DNA of 8,377 bases. Source: Actinomycetota bacterium. GTDB lineage: Bacteria > Actinomycetota > Acidimicrobiia > Spongiisociales > ZC4RG35. A program made the translations under genes and the position numbers. The notes beneath the pieces were generated by a model. The model made no database searches and was not told the origin of the DNA. It saw nothing but the letters and a program-made list of their open reading frames with translations. Shown piece after piece: positions 6,647-8,377 of this stretch. Numbering within the stretch: the stretch's first letter is position 1; the number at the start of each line of letters is the position of its first letter. The stretch covers positions 1-8,377 of the forward strand of contig QGUS01000061.1 of NCBI GenBank assembly GCA_003242515.1, written 5' to 3'.

Positions 6647-6760
6647 CCGCCTCCGGCGGCGGTACGGAGACGTTTCCCCCTACCCCCGCTCTTCGCCCGG
6701 CTGTGCCCGGCTTCGGCGGCGGGATCAGTCCCCCACTTCGTGGGGGACTGATCCGGTGGT
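6647..6760. repeat. hairpin-rich repeat element, copy 1
   Basis: About 114 bases, repeated at a fixed 117-base offset by copy 2. It contains three inverted repeats with three-base loops. Hairpin A is CCGCC-TCC-GGCGG (6647-6659). Hairpin B is GCCCGGC-TGT-GCCCGGC (6695-6711, one central mismatch). Hairpin C is at 6722-6754 and here has a perfect 15-base-pair stem. The copies differ by one C-G substitution in hairpin B, one extra C in a C-run of copy 2, and a replaced left flank of hairpin C. No transposase or target-site duplication was seen, so it may be a REP- or MITE-like passenger. Confidence 0.9.
6722..6754. repeat. perfect 15-base-pair inverted repeat with triloop
   Basis: GGATCAGTCCCCCAC (6722-6736) is the exact reverse complement of GTGGGGGACTGATCC (6740-6754), with loop TTC. 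It is the strongest inverted repeat in the window and would form a very stable hairpin on either strand. There is no T-run after it, and it sits between divergent genes where no terminator is needed. That favours a mobile-repeat or protein-binding role over intrinsic termination. Confidence 0.85.
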
Positions 6761-6763
6761 TCC

Positions 6764-6877
6764 CCGCCTCCGGCGGCGGTACGGAGACGTTTCCCCCCTA
6801 CCCCCGCTCTTCGCCCGGCTGTGCCGGGCTTCGGCGGCGGTACCTTCCCCCACTTCGTGGGGGACTGATCCGGTGGG
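6764..6877. repeat. hairpin-rich repeat element, copy 2
   Basis: Second tandem copy, separated from copy 1 by three bases (6761-6763). Hairpin A is CCGCC-TCC-GGCGG at 6764-6776. Hairpin B is a perfect 7-base-pair stem at 6813-6829. Hairpin C keeps only its inner stem, CCCCCAC-TTC-GTGGGGG (6847-6863), because the left flank reads TACCTT instead of GATCAGT. The shared right end, GGGGGACTGATCCGGTGG, is intact. It ends about 50 bases before the dxs start. Confidence 0.9.
6813..6829. repeat. perfect 7-base-pair hairpin (hairpin B, copy 2)
   Basis: GCCCGGC (6813-6819) and GCCGGGC (6823-6829) are exact reverse complements around the loop TGT. The equivalent in copy 1 (6695-6711) has a single central C-C mismatch. 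Confidence 0.8.
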
Positions 6878-6895
6878 TCAATTCCCTGTGCGCAC

Positions 6896-6901
6896 TACCC
6901 T
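6896..6901 (+). promoter_or_regulatory. possible -10 element for dxs
   Basis: TACCCT fits the loose actinobacterial TANNNT pattern and lies 25 bases before the chosen dxs ATG, implying a short leader. No convincing -35 hexamer is found 16-18 bases upstream, where the sequence is the G/T-rich end of repeat copy 2. An 8-base palindrome, GTGCGCAC (6888-6895), abuts it. The call is weak because such matches are common. Confidence 0.15.
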
Positions 6902-6926
6902 GATGACGGCCTCTGCGGCCCGGATC

Positions 6927-8377
6927 ATGCTCGAACGAATCAGCCAACCTTCCGACCTGCGCCAACTCTCGCCAGACGAGCTGGTCGAGCTGTGCGAGGA
7001 GATCCGGGAGTTCATCCTCGAGAAGGTCTCCATGACCGGCGGTCATCTCTCCCCGAACCTCGGAGTGGTCGAACTGACGGTCGCCCTGCATCGCTCGTTC
7101 GACTCACCGCAGGACCGTTTCATCTGGGACGTCGGGCATCAGGCATACGTCCACAAGATCCTCACCGGCCGCGCCGCCGACTTCGACAGACTCCGCCACA
7201 CCGGCGGCCTCTCAGGCTACCCGAGCCGGGCCGAGTCCGAGCACGACTTCGTGGAGAACAGCCACGCCTCCACCTCGCTCAGCTACGCCCTGGGCCACGC
7301 CCTCGCCGGGTACCCGGGGTGGACGGTCGCCATCATCGGCGACGGCGCCTTCACCGGCGGCATGGCCTATGAGGCCCTCAACCACATCGCCGTCACCCGG
7401 CCCGAGCGGCTGATCATCGTCCTCAACGACAACGAGCGGTCCTACCAGCCCACTGTGGGCGGTCTGGCCTCCCTCGCCAAGCTGGCCCACTACCGGATCG
7501 ATCCCCGCTACGAGAAGGCGAAGCGGACCATCGGCCGCATGCTGCGGGGCATCCCGCTGGTGGGGGAGACCGCCGACGAGCTGGCCGGCCGGGTCAAGGA
7601 CGCCGTGAAGCAGATCCTCGAGCCGGCGACCGTCTTCGATGCCCTGGGTCTCAAGTACACCGGCATCCTCGACGGTCACGACATCCCGCTCATCGAGGCG
7701 ACCTTCGCCCAGGCCAAGGAGTACAACGAGCCGGTCGTCGTCCACGTCGTCACCCAGAAGGGCAACGGCTACCGGCCCGCTATCGAGGACCAGGAGGAGA
7801 TGCTCCACGGTGTCGGAACCTTCGACATCGCCACCGGCAAGGAGCTGAAGAGCGAGCTGAAGCTGACCGACGTGGCCGGCCGGGCGCTCGCCGAGGCCGC
7901 GGTGCGGCGCCCCGAGGTGGTCGGCATCTCGGCGGCCATGGTCTCCACCACGGGCCTCCGGGAGATGGCGCAGCGGTTCCCGGAGCGGGTGATCGACACC
8001 GGCATCGCCGAGCAGCACGCCGTCACCCTGGCCGCGGGCATGGCGATGGCGGGGAAGAAGCCCGTGGTCGCCATCTACTCGGCGTTCCTGCAGCGGGCGT
8101 TCGACCAGATCGTCGCCGACGTCGCCCTCCACGACCTTCCGGTCACGTTCCTCATCGACCGGGCCGGGGTCACCGGCCCGGACGGGCCGTCGCATCACGG
8201 CATGTTCGACCTGGCCTACCTGGGGATGATCCCGAACATGGTGGTCGGGGCTCCCGCCGACGCGGTCGAGCTGTGCGCCATGATCGAGACCGCCCTGGAC
8301 CACGACGGCCCCATCGCCATCCGCTACCCGAAGGCCGGGGCGGCGGCGATCCCGTCGCTCCCGGTCGAGCCCTCCAA
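6927..8377 (+). CDS. dxs: 1-deoxy-D-xylulose-5-phosphate synthase (partial, 3' end missing)
   Basis: Thiamine-diphosphate enzyme that condenses pyruvate and glyceraldehyde-3-phosphate to DXP, the entry step of the MEP isoprenoid pathway. It is cytoplasmic. The window holds 483 complete codons of an expected ~620-640, so the C-terminal transketolase-like domain lies beyond the edge. Visible features: MTGGH with active-site-region His40, WDVGHQAY (68-74), the cofactor/metal motif GDGAFTGGM (138-146) paired with NDN (167-169), LDGHD (248-252) and the pyrimidine-domain catalytic Glu362 in GIAEQHAV. DRAGVTGPDGPSHHG (411-425) follows. The NDNERSYQPTVGG loop is the actinobacterial variant of the common NDNxMSISPNVG. 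ATG 6927 gives MLERISQPSDLRQLS, matching typical DXS N-termini. In-frame ATG 6903 would add eight residues. Neither has a strong ribosome site. No frameshift was seen. Confidence 0.95.
   Translation, partial: MLERISQPSDLRQLSPDELVELCEEIREFILEKVSMTGGHLSPNLGVVELTVALHRSFDSPQDRFIWDVGHQAYVHKILTGRAADFDRLRHTGGLSGYPSRAESEHDFVENSHASTSLSYALGHALAGYPGWTVAIIGDGAFTGGMAYEALNHIAVTRPERLIIVLNDNERSYQPTVGGLASLAKLAHYRIDPRYEKAKRTIGRMLRGIPLVGETADELAGRVKDAVKQILEPATVFDALGLKYTGILDGHDIPLIEATFAQAKEYNEPVVVHVVTQKGNGYRPAIEDQEEMLHGVGTFDIATGKELKSELKLTDVAGRALAEAAVRRPEVVGISAAMVSTTGLREMAQRFPERVIDTGIAEQHAVTLAAGMAMAGKKPVVAIYSAFLQRAFDQIVADVALHDLPVTFLIDRAGVTGPDGPSHHGMFDLAYLGMIPNMVVGAPADAVELCAMIETALDHDGPIAIRYPKAGAAAIPSLPVEPS

Larger units (their letters stand above)
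6614..6926. other. divergent intergenic region dominated by structured repeats
   Basis: These 313 bases separate the minus-strand membrane-protein gene from dxs. They hold the mini-ORF leader, two tandem copies of a hairpin-rich element (6647-6760 and 6764-6877) and about 50 bases of non-repetitive DNA before dxs that must carry at least part of its promoter. Short open frames crossing the repeats on either strand give only Pro/Arg/Gly-rich text and are not supported as genes. Confidence 0.7.

Noticed and set aside
6722..6754. Intrinsic terminator
   Set aside because: The stem is excellent, but neither strand has a following T-run and the flanking genes point away from each other.
6647..6877. 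CRISPR array
   Set aside because: There are only two units of ~114 bases with internal hairpins, a three-base gap and no spacers, so this is not CRISPR architecture.
6449..6903. Plus-strand open frames through the repeat region
   Set aside because: Their composition simply follows the repeats (Pro/Arg/Gly), they lack good ribosome sites, and one overlaps the membrane-protein gene antisense.
7212..8303. Long minus-strand open frame across dxs
   Set aside because: It lies wholly antisense to a clear DXS reading frame and has no recognisable domain. Such frames are common at this GC content.

Overview
This window is high-GC DNA with dense genes, several GTG starts and 4-8 base gene overlaps. 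A RegX3-like response regulator and a DXS with the variant 'NDNERSYQPT' cofactor loop point to an uncultured Actinomycetota chromosome, possibly near Acidimicrobiia. That placement is inferred from protein flavour only. No integrase, transposase, CRISPR array, tRNA or rRNA was seen, and most of the window is core metabolism.

Bases 1-177 are an extremely G/C-rich, low-complexity leader with homopolymer runs. They hold a strong potential hairpin (93-130) and an exact 32-base tandem duplication (146-209) that copies the start of pstC out of frame. The left edge looks like a contig end, so part of it may be artefact.

Bases 178-5972 are a tightly overlapped plus-strand run: pstC, pstA, pstB, phoU, a PhoB/RegX3-type response regulator and a PhoR-type histidine kinase. 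Overlaps are 4, 4, 4, 8 and 8 bases. PstC and PstA form the membrane channel of the high-affinity phosphate ABC importer, and PstB is its ATPase. PhoU is expected to relay transporter status to the kinase, and the kinase/regulator pair controls the Pho regulon. The phosphate-binding protein PstS is not in the window and may lie to the left.

Bases 6014-6613 (minus strand) encode a 199-residue multi-pass membrane protein of unknown function, convergent with the kinase gene. An 11-codon mini-ORF with a good Shine-Dalgarno sits directly upstream and overlaps its start by four bases.

Bases 6614-6926 are a divergent intergenic region. It is dominated by two tandem copies of a ~114-base element built from three triloop hairpins, the most unusual non-coding structure here.

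Bases 6927-8377 are the first 483 codons of dxs (first step of the MEP isoprenoid pathway), cut by the window end.
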